DNA of 43,987 nucleotides, from contig NZ_LWIG01000001.1 in assembly GCF_002068095.1 (NCBI RefSeq), positions 823,632-867,618 of the forward strand, in the 5' to 3' direction. This stretch comes from Bradyrhizobium sacchari. GTDB taxonomy: Bacteria; Pseudomonadota; Alphaproteobacteria; Rhizobiales; Xanthobacteraceae. The translations under genes were made by a program, and so were the position numbers. Under the pieces are notes generated by a model that did not search any database, was not told the DNA's origin, and saw only the letters and a program-made list of their open reading frames with translations. Within the stretch, counting starts at the first letter, position 1; every line of letters starts with the position of its first letter. This document shows positions 28,504-37,351 of the stretch, piece after piece.

Positions 28504-29289
28504 CTACGCAAACCCCACCGACACCTTGCCCAGGACGCCAAAATCCGCCGCGAAATGATCCGCCGCCTGGATCGGCAGCGGCGGATGACACGTGCCTGTC
28601 GTCACCACCTCCCCTGCCCGCAAGGTGAGGCCAAGCCCGCGCAGCTCGTTGGCGAGCCAGGCGAGCGCAACGCGGGGATCGCCGAGCACGTTCTTGCCGT
28701 GGCCGACATGGCGCTCACCGCGCAACGTGATCTGCGGCCGCTCCTCGACGAGATCCATCGCGCGCCAGTCCGCGGATGTTGCCGCGCCCAGCACGAACAG
28801 ATGCGCGCAGGCATTGTCGGCGATCAGCTGCGCTTCACCGGCCGCGGCGAAATCGACAAAGCGCGAATCGGGAATCTCGATCGCGGGATGGAAGCTGCCA
28901 ACGGCGGCCAGAACCTCGTCGACCGTGTATGGCACCGCGCGCGGCGGCAGATCGCGGCCCATGCGGAAGGCGAATTCCGGCTCGCCGACGCGCATCGCGT
29001 TGCCCTTCATCGACGCGGTGCCGCCATCGGCGATCACGGTGTCGCTCATGATGCGCCCGGCCAGCGGTCCCGTGACATTGATGTGCTTCTGTCCGGATAC
29101 GCTCGTGGCCGCGATCTTCCAGCCGAACAATTGTCCACGCGACAGCGTTTCGAGGCCCGCCTGAACCGCATAACCCTCCGCGCGGCTCTGCGGCCGCAAG
29201 TTCGCCTCCAGCGCCTCGAGCTTGGTGCCGTCGCGCCAATGTTGAAAGAGAACGCGCGATGCGGCGGCGATCTGATCTTTCTCGAGCAT
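28504..29289 (-). CDS. 2-keto-4-pentenoate hydratase / oxaloacetate decarboxylase-like (FAH-related) enzyme
   Basis: This 261-residue protein resembles the MhpD/HpcG group of the fumarylacetoacetate hydrolase-like fold, which hydrate 2-hydroxy-2,4-dienoates or decarboxylate 2-oxo acids in aromatic ring cleavage pathways. Visible family elements are LFGWKIAATSVSGQKHINVTGPLAGRI (about residues 54-80), VGEPEFAFRMGRDLPPRA with its metal-binding Glu, HPAIEIPDSRFVDFAAAG with a further acidic ligand, and LANELRGLGLTLRAGEVVTTGTCHPP. No other ring-cleavage genes are near, so the physiological substrate is unknown. It starts 6 nt after the L,D-transpeptidase-like gene and is probably cotranscribed with it. 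Confidence 0.85.
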   Translation of the reverse strand: MLEKDQIAAASRVLFQHWRDGTKLEALEANLRPQSRAEGYAVQAGLETLSRGQLFGWKIAATSVSGQKHINVTGPLAGRIMSDTVIADGGTASMKGNAMRVGEPEFAFRMGRDLPPRAVPYTVDEVLAAVGSFHPAIEIPDSRFVDFAAAGEAQLIADNACAHLFVLGAATSADWRAMDLVEERPQITLRGERHVGHGKNVLGDPRVALAWLANELRGLGLTLRAGEVVTTGTCHPPLPIQAADHFAADFGVLGKVSVGFA

Positions 29290-29295
29290 GTGCCC

Positions 29296-29889
29296 TCACC
29301 CGATGATGATTCTTGTTCTTGGTCCCAGCCGCCGCAGCAATTGCAGCATCGCGGATTTGGTCATGGAGACGCAGCCTGCGGTCGGGCCGAAATTGTCGCG
29401 GGCCAGATGCAGGAACACGGCGCTGCCGCGGCCGGCGATGCGCGGCCGCGTGTTGTGGTCGATCTCGATGATGAAATCATAGAGATGATCGGCGCGCTTG
29501 AGCCGGTCACCGCCCTGCCCCTCGCCGAGCCGGATTCCCTGGTTGTAGTGACGATCCCGGGGATCCTCGCACCAGGCGTCCGCGCCGGTGATGATCCGCG
29601 CCGGCAGGAAAGTCTGCGGACGGCTGTGCCGGTCGCCGCGCCACCACAGGCGCCTGGGACGGAAACTGCCTCTCGGAGTACCGCCGTCGCCCTCGCGCTT
29701 GTTGGCGAGGATGCCGCCCCGCCCCAGCGCCACCGGTATCGTCAGCTGTCCGGCTGTCAGCCAGCCCCGGCGGGGATTGCCGGCAGCAGGCTTAACGCGG
29801 ATCGCCGAGAGCGGTCCGGAGCTCCGATTTCTGGTGTAAGTAGCTGAAACGACGTTATTTTTCATGTGCACGTGCGATGTCGAATTCAT
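29296..29889 (-). CDS. L,D-transpeptidase (YkuD-like) family protein
   Basis: This 197-residue protein resembles the YkuD/ErfK superfamily, which crosslinks or modifies peptidoglycan through a catalytic Cys. The core has GDGGTPRGSFRPRRLWWRGD, then IIEIDHNTRPRIAGRGSAVFLHLARDNFGPTAGCVSM, where HLARDNFGPTAGC holds the His and the nucleophilic Cys. The motif reads T-A-G-C-V rather than the classical S/T-H-G-C, so it belongs to a divergent subgroup. No convincing signal peptide is visible, so its site of action is open. ATGs at 29889 and 29865 (MKNNVVSATY) are both possible starts. Confidence 0.78.
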   Translation of the reverse strand: MNSTSHVHMKNNVVSATYTRNRSSGPLSAIRVKPAAGNPRRGWLTAGQLTIPVALGRGGILANKREGDGGTPRGSFRPRRLWWRGDRHSRPQTFLPARIITGADAWCEDPRDRHYNQGIRLGEGQGGDRLKRADHLYDFIIEIDHNTRPRIAGRGSAVFLHLARDNFGPTAGCVSMTKSAMLQLLRRLGPRTRIIIG

Positions 29890-30069
29890 TACAGGACATT
29901 CATCAAAGCGCCCTGCTATTCTGGGTTAGAGTGGTTCTGGCTTGAGAATCGGTAACAGCCCACTACTTCAACACGAACAACAATAATAACGGCGACCCCC
30001 TAAACTTCCCCTCGCGGCTGGGCGCGGCATGCATGCGCGCCGAGCCGGACTCCAAAAGGATGATACCCC

Positions 30070-30756
30070 ATGGCCAATGCCCGCAAGATCCTGATCGTGG
30101 ATGACGATACCGATCTGCGCGATACGTTGGTGGAGCAATTATCGCTGCACGAAGAATTCGAAGCCTCCGCTGTCGATACCGGCGCCAAGGGCGCGAGCGC
30201 CGCAAAGGCCAATTCCCCCGATCTCGTTCTGATGGATGTCGGCCTGCCCGACACCGATGGCCGCGAAGTTGTCCGCTCGCTGCGCAAGGGCGGCTTCAAG
30301 GCACCGATCATCATGCTGACCGGGCACGACACCGATTCCGATACGATTTTGGGCCTGGAATCCGGCGCCAACGACTATGTCGCAAAGCCGTTCCGCTTCG
30401 CCGTGCTGCTGGCTCGCATCCGCGCCCAGCTTCGCCAGCACGAGGCCAGCGAGGACGCGGTGTTCTCGGTCGGCCCCTACTCCTTCCGCCCAGGCTCGAA
30501 GATGCTGACCGCGGCCAATGCGCGCAAGGTGCGGCTCACCGAGAAGGAAACCGCGATCCTCCGCTTCCTCTACCGCGCCGGCCAGATGCCGGTGTCGCGC
30601 GAGACCCTGCTCCAGGAGGTCTGGGGCTACAATTCCGGTGTCACCACCCATACGCTGGAGACCCATATTTACCGCCTCCGCCAGAAGATCGAGAAGGACG
30701 CGGCCAACCCCGAGATCCTGGTCACGGAAGCCGGTGGCTACAAGCTGGTGCCGTGA
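30070..30756 (+). CDS. OmpR/PhoB-family two-component response regulator
   Basis: This 228-residue protein has an N-terminal receiver domain with acidic pocket DDD (residues 11-13), phosphoacceptor Asp56 in LVLMDVGLPDTDG, MLTG near residue 84, and Lys in YVAKPFRF. A C-terminal winged-helix DNA-binding domain (RLTEKETAILRFLYRAGQ, then TLETHIYRLRQKIEKD and GYKLVP at the end) follows. It is of normal length for the family. No histidine kinase is adjacent, so it is an orphan in this window. It could be a CenR-like cell-envelope regulator, but I cannot confirm that from sequence alone. An AAGGA ribosome site supports the ATG at 30070. Confidence 0.93.
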   Translation: MANARKILIVDDDTDLRDTLVEQLSLHEEFEASAVDTGAKGASAAKANSPDLVLMDVGLPDTDGREVVRSLRKGGFKAPIIMLTGHDTDSDTILGLESGANDYVAKPFRFAVLLARIRAQLRQHEASEDAVFSVGPYSFRPGSKMLTAANARKVRLTEKETAILRFLYRAGQMPVSRETLLQEVWGYNSGVTTHTLETHIYRLRQKIEKDAANPEILVTEAGGYKLVP

Positions 30757-30814
30757 TACGCTTCAGGGGCGCGCGAATCGTTTTAGATGGCGTGCCTTTG
30801 AGCCTCGGACCTGA

Positions 30815-31258
30815 ATGTCAATCGACGACGACGTAGCGCTTCTCGAGCGAGTCCCGACATTGCGCCTGTTGGGAGACGCCTCGTTGCGCATGCTGGCGAT
30901 CGGCTCCGAGCAGCGAGACTTCGTCCGCGGCGACGTCCTGTTCAATCTCGGCGACGACGCCGATGCCGGCTTCGTGGTCCAGCGCGGCGCCTTTCGGGTC
31001 GAGGATGGCGCCGGCGCCGAGATGATCGCAGGACCCGGCGCGCTGATCGGCGAGCTCGCGCTGGTGGTGCCGATGAAGCGGCCGTCGAGCGCGATCGCGC
31101 TGGAGCATTCCTCCGTCATCCGCGTCGCGCGCAGCCTGTTCCAGCGCGTGCTGGAAAGCGATCCCGCCGCCGCGGTTCGCCTGCGTGACGAATTCGCGGT
31201 GCGCGCGAGCCAGATCGCCAGCGATATCCTGATGGCGGGCGCGAAGCTGACGTCGTAG
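30815..31258 (+). CDS. Stand-alone cyclic nucleotide-binding (Crp/Fnr-like) domain protein
   Basis: This 147-residue protein is essentially one cNMP-binding beta-roll. Seen are LRLLGDASLRMLAIGSEQRDF, RGDVLFNLGDDADAGFVVQRGAFRV and the phosphate-binding-cassette-like GALIGELALVVPMKRPSSAIAL (about residues 86-107), where E and the RPSSA in place of R-S/T-A suggest possible nucleotide binding. There is no helix-turn-helix, so it is not a Crp-type DNA-binding regulator; the C-terminal helix may mediate oligomerisation or partner contact. It starts 58 nt after the response regulator stop, so they may be coexpressed. Confidence 0.85.
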   Translation: MSIDDDVALLERVPTLRLLGDASLRMLAIGSEQRDFVRGDVLFNLGDDADAGFVVQRGAFRVEDGAGAEMIAGPGALIGELALVVPMKRPSSAIALEHSSVIRVARSLFQRVLESDPAAAVRLRDEFAVRASQIASDILMAGAKLTS

Positions 31259-31263
31259 CCGCG

Positions 31264-31368
31264 CGTCATTCCGGGGCGCGACGAAGTCGCGAGCCCGGAA
31301 TCCATTCATCCACCGTCTGCGCCGTCCGATGGATTCCGGGCGCGCGCTGCGCGCGCCCCGGAATGACG
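31264..31368. repeat. Dispersed palindromic repeat, GTCATTCCGGG family, copy 3
   Basis: Begins CGTCATTCCGGGGCGCGACG and ends GCGCCCCGGAATGACG, with internal GGAATCCA / TGGATTCC arms. It fills the gap between the convergent cNMP-binding and xthA genes. Confidence 0.88.
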
Positions 31369-31377
31369 ATGGGGGGC

Positions 31378-32193
31378 TTATACCTCCAGCGTCACCGTGA
31401 CAGGCACATGGTCCGACGGACGCTCCCAGCTCCGGGCATCGCGCAGAATCTTGAAATCGCTGACCGCGTCCTTCAGCGCGCGCGAAACCCAGATGTGGTC
31501 GAGCCGGCGCCCGCGGTCGCCGACGGTCCAGTCGGCGGAGCGGTAGCTCCACCACGTGTAGACTTTCTCCGACATCGGGATGCGATCGCGCGCGACGTCG
31601 ACCCACTCGCCGGCTGCCAGGGCGGCCTTCAGTTTTTCGGTTTCGACAGGCGTGTGCGATACCACTTTCAAAAGCTGCTTGTGCGACCACACATCGTTCT
31701 CGTGCGGGGCGACGTTGAGATCGCCGACCAGGATGTGGCGATCTTGCCCACGCGGATGCAGCGGCTCGCACGCTGTCATCTCGTCGAGGAAGCGGAGCTT
31801 GTGGTCGAATTTCTCGTTCAGTGCGGGATCGGGAATGTCGCCGCCCGCAGGCACGTAGAAATTATGCAGCACCAGCGGTTGTGCGATGCCTGCCTTCTCG
31901 CCGAACGACACCGAGATGTGGCGCGAATCCACCTTGTCGCAGAAGGTGCGGATGTCCTTCGATTCGAACGGGACCTTCGAGACGATGGCGACGCCGTGAT
32001 AACCCTTCTGCCCATTCAGCGCGACATACTCGTAGCCGAGCCGCTTGAAGCGTTTCAGCGGAAAGGCGTCGTCGATGCACTTGGTCTCCTGCAGACACAG
32101 CACCTCCGGCCGCGCGCTCTTGAGGAATTTCGCGACCAGGTCGATGCGCAGCCGCACCGAGTTGATGTTCCAGGTTGTCAGGGAAAAACGCAT
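31378..32193 (-). CDS. xthA: Exodeoxyribonuclease III (AP endonuclease)
   Basis: ExoIII repairs abasic sites and trims 3' ends of DNA. The 271-residue protein starts MRFSLTTWNINSVRLRIDLV with the metal-binding Asn of the WNINS motif, then LCLQETKCIDDAFP with the metal-binding Glu (about residue 37). The middle holds the catalytic Tyr/Asp region GGDIPDPALNEKFDHKLRFLDEM and HILVGDLNVAPHENDVW with the D-L-N active site. It ends with RLDHIWVSRALKD and PSDHVPVTVTLEV, the D-H pair of the EEP superfamily. Length is normal and all key residues are present. Confidence 0.95.
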   Translation of the reverse strand: MRFSLTTWNINSVRLRIDLVAKFLKSARPEVLCLQETKCIDDAFPLKRFKRLGYEYVALNGQKGYHGVAIVSKVPFESKDIRTFCDKVDSRHISVSFGEKAGIAQPLVLHNFYVPAGGDIPDPALNEKFDHKLRFLDEMTACEPLHPRGQDRHILVGDLNVAPHENDVWSHKQLLKVVSHTPVETEKLKAALAAGEWVDVARDRIPMSEKVYTWWSYRSADWTVGDRGRRLDHIWVSRALKDAVSDFKILRDARSWERPSDHVPVTVTLEV

Positions 32194-32290
32194 GGGAAAT
32201 GCGTCTTAGCAAGCTCTCACAGGGTGGGCAAAGGCGCAAAGCGCCATGCCCACCGCCTTTTGGCTAAGAATGGCGGGACAAGCTTTCTCA

Positions 32291-32410
32291 GGCCCCGGGC
32301 GCAGCACAGCACGTCAGTGACGCGCTGCTGAACCGGGGCCATCTCGCGGCACACCGGGTCCCGGCTCCGCGCCGCACCGCCATGCGCTGCATCGCGTCCT
32401 GGGACACGAG
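32291..32410. repeat. Dispersed GC-rich inverted repeat upstream of xthA
   Basis: GGCCCCGG (32291-32298) pairs with CCGGGGCC (32333-32340). Further right come CCGGGTCCCGG and CTGGGACACGAG, in the style of another Bradyrhizobium intergenic repeat. It lies between xthA and the upstream LolA-like gene and could act as a terminator for the latter. Confidence 0.55.
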
Positions 32411-32416
32411 TCCGGA

Positions 32417-33244
32417 CTAGCCCGGCGACGGGCCGTAATTGGTGAAATCGATCTTGAACATGCTGGGATCGAGCTTCTTGCTCGAATCCAGATTGTAGAC
32501 CGCGATGGTGGTGTCGTAGCCCTGCGGGTCGGTGACGGTCCACTGCTTGAGCTGGCCGTCCTTGGCGCCGAACATCAGCAGGAGGCGGCTGGTGCCGACG
32601 AGAGCCTGCTTCTCCTCGATGGTGACGCTGACGAAGACGTCGTCGGCCGAGACGTTGACGACATTGGTGTCCTTCATCAGGTCGATGCGATCGGACAACA
32701 GGAAGCGCAGCGGCGTCTGCGACAGCGGATAGACGTCCTGGGTCGCCAGCTTGCGGTCGCGCACGACCAGGGACGACCCGTCGGCGACGATGTCGATCGG
32801 GCTCGGGGCGTCATATTCGAAGCGTACCTTGCCGGGCTTCTGGATGTAGAAATCGCCCTGCGTCTTGCTGCCGTCGGGGCCGACCTGGACGAAATTCCCG
32901 ACCAGGGTCTGGAGCGAGGACAGGTAGGCACTGACCTTGGCCGCCTGTGCCTTCTGGTTGGCATCGAAGGTCTGGAAGATGCTGCTCGGCACGTTGCGGC
33001 GCGGATCCGGGATGACCGGATTCGGCGGCGTTTGCGTCGCGCCGGTGACGGCCGGTCCGCCGGCGGAGGCGCCGCCGTCGCGCCCCTTCGGCGCGGGCTT
33101 CGGCACCGGCACGCTCTGTGCGAACACGGTCTGTGCGAACGAGGACGCAGTCACCATCGCGCCGGTGACGAGAAGCACGCTGGCCATGCGTGCGCCCCGC
33201 GCGGCAAAGGTGGCAGCGAATCGAATGTCCTTATGTCTGATCAA
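32417..33244 (-). CDS. LolA-like outer-membrane lipoprotein carrier protein
   Basis: LolA carries lipoproteins across the periplasm from LolCDE to LolB. The protein has an export signal (VLLVTGAMVTASSFAQTVFA, then AQS), a Pro/Gly-rich spacer, and a LolA fold beginning SIFQTFDANQKAQAAKVSAY with LQTLVGNFVQVGPDGSKTQGDFYIQKPGKVRFEYD, the family's G-x-F-x-Q ... G-x-f-x-i-x-k-P-G-k-x-R-f-e-Y pattern. No lipobox is visible. The start is uncertain: TTG at 33244 has AGGA 7 nt upstream and gives a basic n-region, while ATG at 33187 and TTG at 33292 are alternatives. It lies about 95 nt downstream of ftsK. Confidence 0.82.
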   Translation of the reverse strand: MIRHKDIRFAATFAARGARMASVLLVTGAMVTASSFAQTVFAQSVPVPKPAPKGRDGGASAGGPAVTGATQTPPNPVIPDPRRNVPSSIFQTFDANQKAQAAKVSAYLSSLQTLVGNFVQVGPDGSKTQGDFYIQKPGKVRFEYDAPSPIDIVADGSSLVVRDRKLATQDVYPLSQTPLRFLLSDRIDLMKDTNVVNVSADDVFVSVTIEEKQALVGTSRLLLMFGAKDGQLKQWTVTDPQGYDTTIAVYNLDSSKKLDPSMFKIDFTNYGPSPG

Positions 33245-33340
33245 CGCGTCGTCCTGTATGGCTGGGCGCCTTTTTAGCGTGATTTCGGGCAAAAGCAGAT
33301 AACGATTTCGCGTGAAAATTATGATTTGAGGCGCCTCGCC

Positions 33341-35818
33341 TCACATATGGCTGTCTTCTTCCTCGACCAGAATCTCGCGCTTGCCGGCGTGGTTGGCGGG
33401 GCCGACGATGCCCTCCAGTTCCATCCGCTCCATCAGCGATGCGGCGCGGTTATAGCCGATTTGCAGCCGGCGCTGGATGTAGCTGGTCGAGGCCTTGCGG
33501 TCGCGTTTGACGATCGCGACAGCCTGCTGGAAGAGGTCGCCGCCGCCATCCGCGCCCATGCCGCTGGCGTCGAACACGGCGCCGCCGTCCTCGTCCTCGG
33601 TCGGCTCTTCGGCGGTAACAGCTTCGAGATATTCCGGCTGGCCCTGCGTCTTGAGGTGACGCACCACCTTCTCGACTTCCTCGTCCGACGCGAACGGTCC
33701 GTGCACGCGGCTGATGCGGCCGCCGCCTGCCATGTAGAGCATGTCGCCCTGGCCGAGCAACTGCTCGGCGCCCATCTCGCCCAGAATGGTGCGGCTGTCG
33801 ATCTTGGACGTGACCTGGAAGGCGATGCGGGTTGGGAAGTTGGCCTTGATGGTGCCGGTGATGACGTCCACCGACGGGCGCTGCGTCGCCAGAATCACAT
33901 GCAGGCCGGCGGCGCGGGCCATCTGCGCCAGGCGCTGCACCGCGCCCTCGATGTCCTTGCCGGCGACCATCATCAGGTCGGCCATTTCGTCGACGATGAT
34001 GACGATGTAGGGCAGCGGATCGAGCGAGAGCTTCTCTTCCTCGTAGATCGCCTTGCCGGTCTCCTTGTCGAAGCCGGTATGCACCGTGCGCGTCGGCTCT
34101 TCGCCCTTGGCCTTCAGTTCGAGCAGGCGCGTGTTGTAGCCGTCGATGTTGCGCACACCGAGCTTGGCCATGTTCTTGTAGCGCTCTTCCATCTCGCGCA
34201 CGGCCCATTTCAGCGCGACCACCGCCTTCTTCGGGTCGGTCACGACGGGTGTGAGCAGATGGGGAATGCCGTCATAGACGGAGAGTTCGAGCATCTTCGG
34301 ATCGACCATGATCAGCCGGCACTGATCGGGGCGAAGCCGATAGACCAGGCTGAGGATCATGGTGTTGATGGCGACCGACTTGCCGGAGCCGGTGGTGCCG
34401 GCGATCAGCATGTGCGGCGTGCGCGCGAGGTCGATGATGACGGGATCGCCGCCGATGGTCTTGCCGAGGCACAGCGGCAGCTTCGCGACCGTGTCGGTTG
34501 CTTCCTTCGCCACAAGCAATTCGCGCAGGTAAACCTTTTCGCGATGCGCGTTCGGCAATTCGATGCCGATCGCGTTGCGGCCCGGCACGACGGCGACACG
34601 CGCCGACAGCGCGCTCATCGAGCGGGCGATGTCGTCGGCAAGGCCGATCACGCGCGAGGATTTGATGCCGGGCGCCGGCTCCAATTCGTACAGCGTGACC
34701 ACGGGACCCGGATTGGCCTTCACGATCTCGCCGCGCACGCCGAAATCCTGCAGCACGCCCTCGAGCGAACGGGAATTGGTCTCAAGCTCCGCCTTGCTGA
34801 GCGGCTGGCGGTCGCCGGCCTTCGGCGCGGCCAGCATGGAGACGGAGGGAAGGTCGAACTTGTCGGAGGACTTTTTGGAAGCGGCCTTCGGCACAGCCTT
34901 CTTCTTCGGGGCGCGCGCGGCCGGCTCCTCCTCTTCCTCCTCCTCGTCTTCAACTTCCTCTTCGTGCTCGTCCTCGTAGTCCTCGTCCTCGGACTGCGGC
35001 GAGATCGACGGTGCAGCGCGGCCGCCGCCGAGATTGGGCTCCTGGCGGCTGAACACGACGGCCTTGGGCTTCGGTCCGCTCGAGACCAGCGAGCGGTAGG
35101 CCGCGCCAAGCAGCCAGATCAGCCGCGCCTTCGTGCTCATCAGCGCATGGAACAGCCAGCCCAGCGACACCGAGCCGCGATCGCTCTCCTCGTCCTCATC
35201 GAGCGGCTTGTCGTCATCCTCGATCTCGGCGAGCTCCTCGTCGGGCTCGCGTGCGCCGAGGCCGCAGGCGATCAGGAAGGTCGCCGCCATCGCGCCGAAC
35301 AGGATGGTGCCCAGCACGATGCGATAGATCGTGCCGGGCGGTCCGAAAATCACCGCGGGCGCGCGTACCAGCGCGTCACCAACCACGCCGCCGAGCCCGG
35401 TCGGCAGCGGCCAGGCGCCGCCATGCGGCCAACAGCTGACGAAGCCCGCCGCGATGACGGTGCAGAGGATCCAGGAGCCAAGCCGGAGCGCTTCGCGATC
35501 GAACGGACGATGCGTCATCATCCGCCAGCCCCAGACCGCCACCGTCAGCGCCAGCATGATCGCGCCGAGCCCGAGGATCTGCATCGCAAGGTCGGCGCCG
35601 ATCGCGCCGGCATAGCCGAGGATATTGCGGATCGGCCGCGAGGTCGCGTGGCTGAGGCTGGGGTCCTGGACCGACCAGGTCATCATCGCCGCCGAGGCGA
35701 CGCCCGACAATGCGATCAGGCCGAAACCGGTGAGTTCGCGCATGCGCCGCGCCAGCCCCTCGCGGATCGAGGGCGGCAGATGGCCGACCAGTGGAATGAC
35801 ACGTTCGATTGCCGACAT
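33341..35818 (-). CDS. ftsK: DNA translocase FtsK
   Basis: FtsK pumps chromosomal DNA through the closing septum and supports dimer resolution. The 825-residue protein has about four membrane helices in the first 190 residues, a linker with a strongly acidic run ([20 protein letters not shown]), and then a Lys/Ala-rich run. The motor follows with Walker [16 protein letters not shown] (about residues 473-487), [13 protein letters not shown] as Walker B, and [21 protein letters not shown]. The C-terminal gamma winged helix ([29 protein letters not shown]) reads polar KOPS-type sequences. ATG 35818 is chosen; GTG 35824 is two codons upstream. It closely follows the aminotransferase gene. Confidence 0.96.
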   Translation of the reverse strand: MSAIERVIPLVGHLPPSIREGLARRMRELTGFGLIALSGVASAAMMTWSVQDPSLSHATSRPIRNILGYAGAIGADLAMQILGLGAIMLALTVAVWGWRMMTHRPFDREALRLGSWILCTVIAAGFVSCWPHGGAWPLPTGLGGVVGDALVRAPAVIFGPPGTIYRIVLGTILFGAMAATFLIACGLGAREPDEELAEIEDDDKPLDEDEESDRGSVSLGWLFHALMSTKARLIWLLGAAYRSLVSSGPKPKAVVFSRQEPNLGGGRAAPSISPQSEDEDYEDEHEEEVEDEEEEEEEPAARAPKKKAVPKAASKKSSDKFDLPSVSMLAAPKAGDRQPLSKAELETNSRSLEGVLQDFGVRGEIVKANPGPVVTLYELEPAPGIKSSRVIGLADDIARSMSALSARVAVVPGRNAIGIELPNAHREKVYLRELLVAKEATDTVAKLPLCLGKTIGGDPVIIDLARTPHMLIAGTTGSGKSVAINTMILSLVYRLRPDQCRLIMVDPKMLELSVYDGIPHLLTPVVTDPKKAVVALKWAVREMEERYKNMAKLGVRNIDGYNTRLLELKAKGEEPTRTVHTGFDKETGKAIYEEEKLSLDPLPYIVIIVDEMADLMMVAGKDIEGAVQRLAQMARAAGLHVILATQRPSVDVITGTIKANFPTRIAFQVTSKIDSRTILGEMGAEQLLGQGDMLYMAGGGRISRVHGPFASDEEVEKVVRHLKTQGQPEYLEAVTAEEPTEDEDGGAVFDASGMGADGGGDLFQQAVAIVKRDRKASTSYIQRRLQIGYNRAASLMERMELEGIVGPANHAGKREILVEEEDSHM

Positions 35819-35833
35819 GCTCACGGGCCCCGC

Positions 35834-37048
35834 CTAACCCAGAGTCTCGACCAGACGGTGCAGCGCCTGTGCCGTCGTTTCGCCATCCTGCACCAGCGCG
35901 AGTCGGATGTAGCCTGCGCCTGGATTGAATCCGTCAGGCTGCTGTCGCGCCAAAAAGCTGCCGGGCACCACGCGCACGCCGGCTTCTTTGAAAAGCCTGA
36001 GCGTCACCGACACGTCGTCGCCGATCTCCGACGTGTTGAGCCAGACGCAGAATCCGCCATCGGGCCGGCGATAGCCGTACCGGTTGCCGATGATCTGGTC
36101 GGCGAGATCGAACTTGATCCGGTAGAGCCTGCGGTTCTCCTCGACATGCGTCTCGTCGCCATAGGCAACGGTTGCGACATGCTGGAGCGGCACCGGCACC
36201 TGGGGCGCAGCGATGTTGCGCAGCTCGAGGAACATGCCGATGAGCTTCTTGTCGCCGGCGGCAAAGCCGACGCGCAGGCCCGGCAGGTTGGAGCGTTTCG
36301 ACAGCGACTGGAACGCAACCACGCGGGTGAAGTCGGGTCCGGCGCATTCCAGCGCGCTACCCGGGGCCTCGCGGGTGTAGATCTCGGAATAGCACTCGTC
36401 GCTGAGGATCACGAAGCCGTAGCGGTCGGCGAGCTGCTTCAAGCGCCGGAAATAGTCGGGCCTCGCGACCGAGCCCTGCGGATTGGCGGGCGAGGCCAGA
36501 TAGAACGCCACCGTGCGCGCCAGCGTCGCCTCGTCGATGGCATCGAGATCGGGCAGGAAGCCGTTTTCGACGGTGGTCGGCAGATAGACCGGCTCGCAGG
36601 CGGCGGCGCGGGCGCCGGCGCCGTAGACCGGATAGAACGGGTTCGGCATCAGGATGGCGGGCTTGCCCGGGCGCGGGCCGACATAGCGCGCGGCCGCGAT
36701 CGCGGCAAGGAACAGCCCCTCGCGGCTGCCATTGAGGACGAGAATCTCGGTCTTGGGGTCGAGCGGCCGCGCCAGGTTGAAGCGCGACGACAGCCAGGCA
36801 CCGGCCGCGTTGCGGAACGGGTCGGTGCCCTGATTCATCGGGTAGCGGCCGAAATCGGCGATGTGCTTGGCCAGCACCGGGCCGACGAAATCGGGCACGG
36901 GATGCTGGGGCTCGCCGACCGCGAGCGAAATCAAGGGCTTGCCGGGCTGATGCGGCGCCAGCAGCTCGTTCAGCCGAACGAAGGGCGAGCGCGCGGAATC
37001 GGAGCTTCCACTGGCCTGCGGCGCACGGGATGAAGCGGTCATAGCCAT
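35834..37048 (-). CDS. Class I/II PLP-dependent aminotransferase (DapC/AspC-like)
   Basis: This 404-residue enzyme belongs to fold-type I aminotransferases. Visible are LISLAVGEPQHPVPDFV, FGRYPMNQGTDPFRNAAGAWL, LNGSREGLFLAAIAA, ILMPNPFYPVYGAGARAA, FYLASPANPQGSVA (cofactor Asn/Pro), VILSDECYSEIY, and the PLP-binding Lys in VVAFQSLSKRSNLPGLRVGF (about residue 250). The late GGFCVWLNTSEIG contributes substrate contacts. The pattern recalls succinyldiaminopimelate transaminase DapC, giving a possible role in lysine and peptidoglycan precursor synthesis, but substrate assignment is not secure. ATG 37048 is chosen; ATG 37042 and upstream GTG/TTG codons are possible. It ends 15 bp before ftsK. Confidence 0.88.
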   Translation of the reverse strand: MAMTASSRAPQASGSSDSARSPFVRLNELLAPHQPGKPLISLAVGEPQHPVPDFVGPVLAKHIADFGRYPMNQGTDPFRNAAGAWLSSRFNLARPLDPKTEILVLNGSREGLFLAAIAAARYVGPRPGKPAILMPNPFYPVYGAGARAAACEPVYLPTTVENGFLPDLDAIDEATLARTVAFYLASPANPQGSVARPDYFRRLKQLADRYGFVILSDECYSEIYTREAPGSALECAGPDFTRVVAFQSLSKRSNLPGLRVGFAAGDKKLIGMFLELRNIAAPQVPVPLQHVATVAYGDETHVEENRRLYRIKFDLADQIIGNRYGYRRPDGGFCVWLNTSEIGDDVSVTLRLFKEAGVRVVPGSFLARQQPDGFNPGAGYIRLALVQDGETTAQALHRLVETLG

Positions 37049-37204
37049 TCTGGACGCCAGCACTCTTGGAACAGCCGGTCGCACCAAGGCGCCGGCGGGA
37101 AGCGGTTCAGTTCACCATAGATAGGGCGAGGTTAAGACGCGATTAACCATCGGCCGCCGCTCTCGTCCAGAGCGGGAATAATGGGCCCGGATAACAACGG
37201 GATG

Positions 37205-37336
37205 CATGGCGGTTCTCACCTCTCCGGCTTGCGGGAGAGGTTTGTCGCGCGAAGCGCGGCGGTGAGGGTTCTCTTCTCTTGGGGCTCTCGATGGCGCCCC
37301 CACCCCAGCCCTTCCCACAAGCGGGAGAGGGAGCCC
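37205..37336. repeat. Intergenic repeat (CCTCTCC...GGGAGAGG type)
   Basis: The stretch contains CACCTCTCCGGCTTGCGGGA then GAGG, followed by GTCGCGCGAAGCGCGGCGG then TGAGGG, and later CAAGCGGGAGAGGGAGCC, all short inverted pairs. It resembles a common rhizobial intergenic repeat. It occupies the middle of the 303-bp gap between the GFA and aminotransferase genes, in which I see nothing else. Confidence 0.5.
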
Positions 37337-37351
37337 ACCGTCATTGCGGCT

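Noticed and set aside
14963..31368. The dispersed repeats as insertion sequences or a CRISPR array
   Set aside because: They are about 80-115 bp non-coding hairpins spread over 16 kb, with no transposase and no regular spacer pattern.
33307..33318. TTTCGCGTGAAA upstream of the LolA-like gene as another parS
   Set aside because: It lacks the outer bases of the palindrome and is far from the cluster; it is probably chance.
33326..37033. A 1235-codon open frame on the plus strand opposite ftsK and the aminotransferase gene
   Set aside because: It is antisense to two clearly real genes, is rich in Arg/Gly/Ala/His as expected from high-GC shadow frames, and has no recognisable domain.
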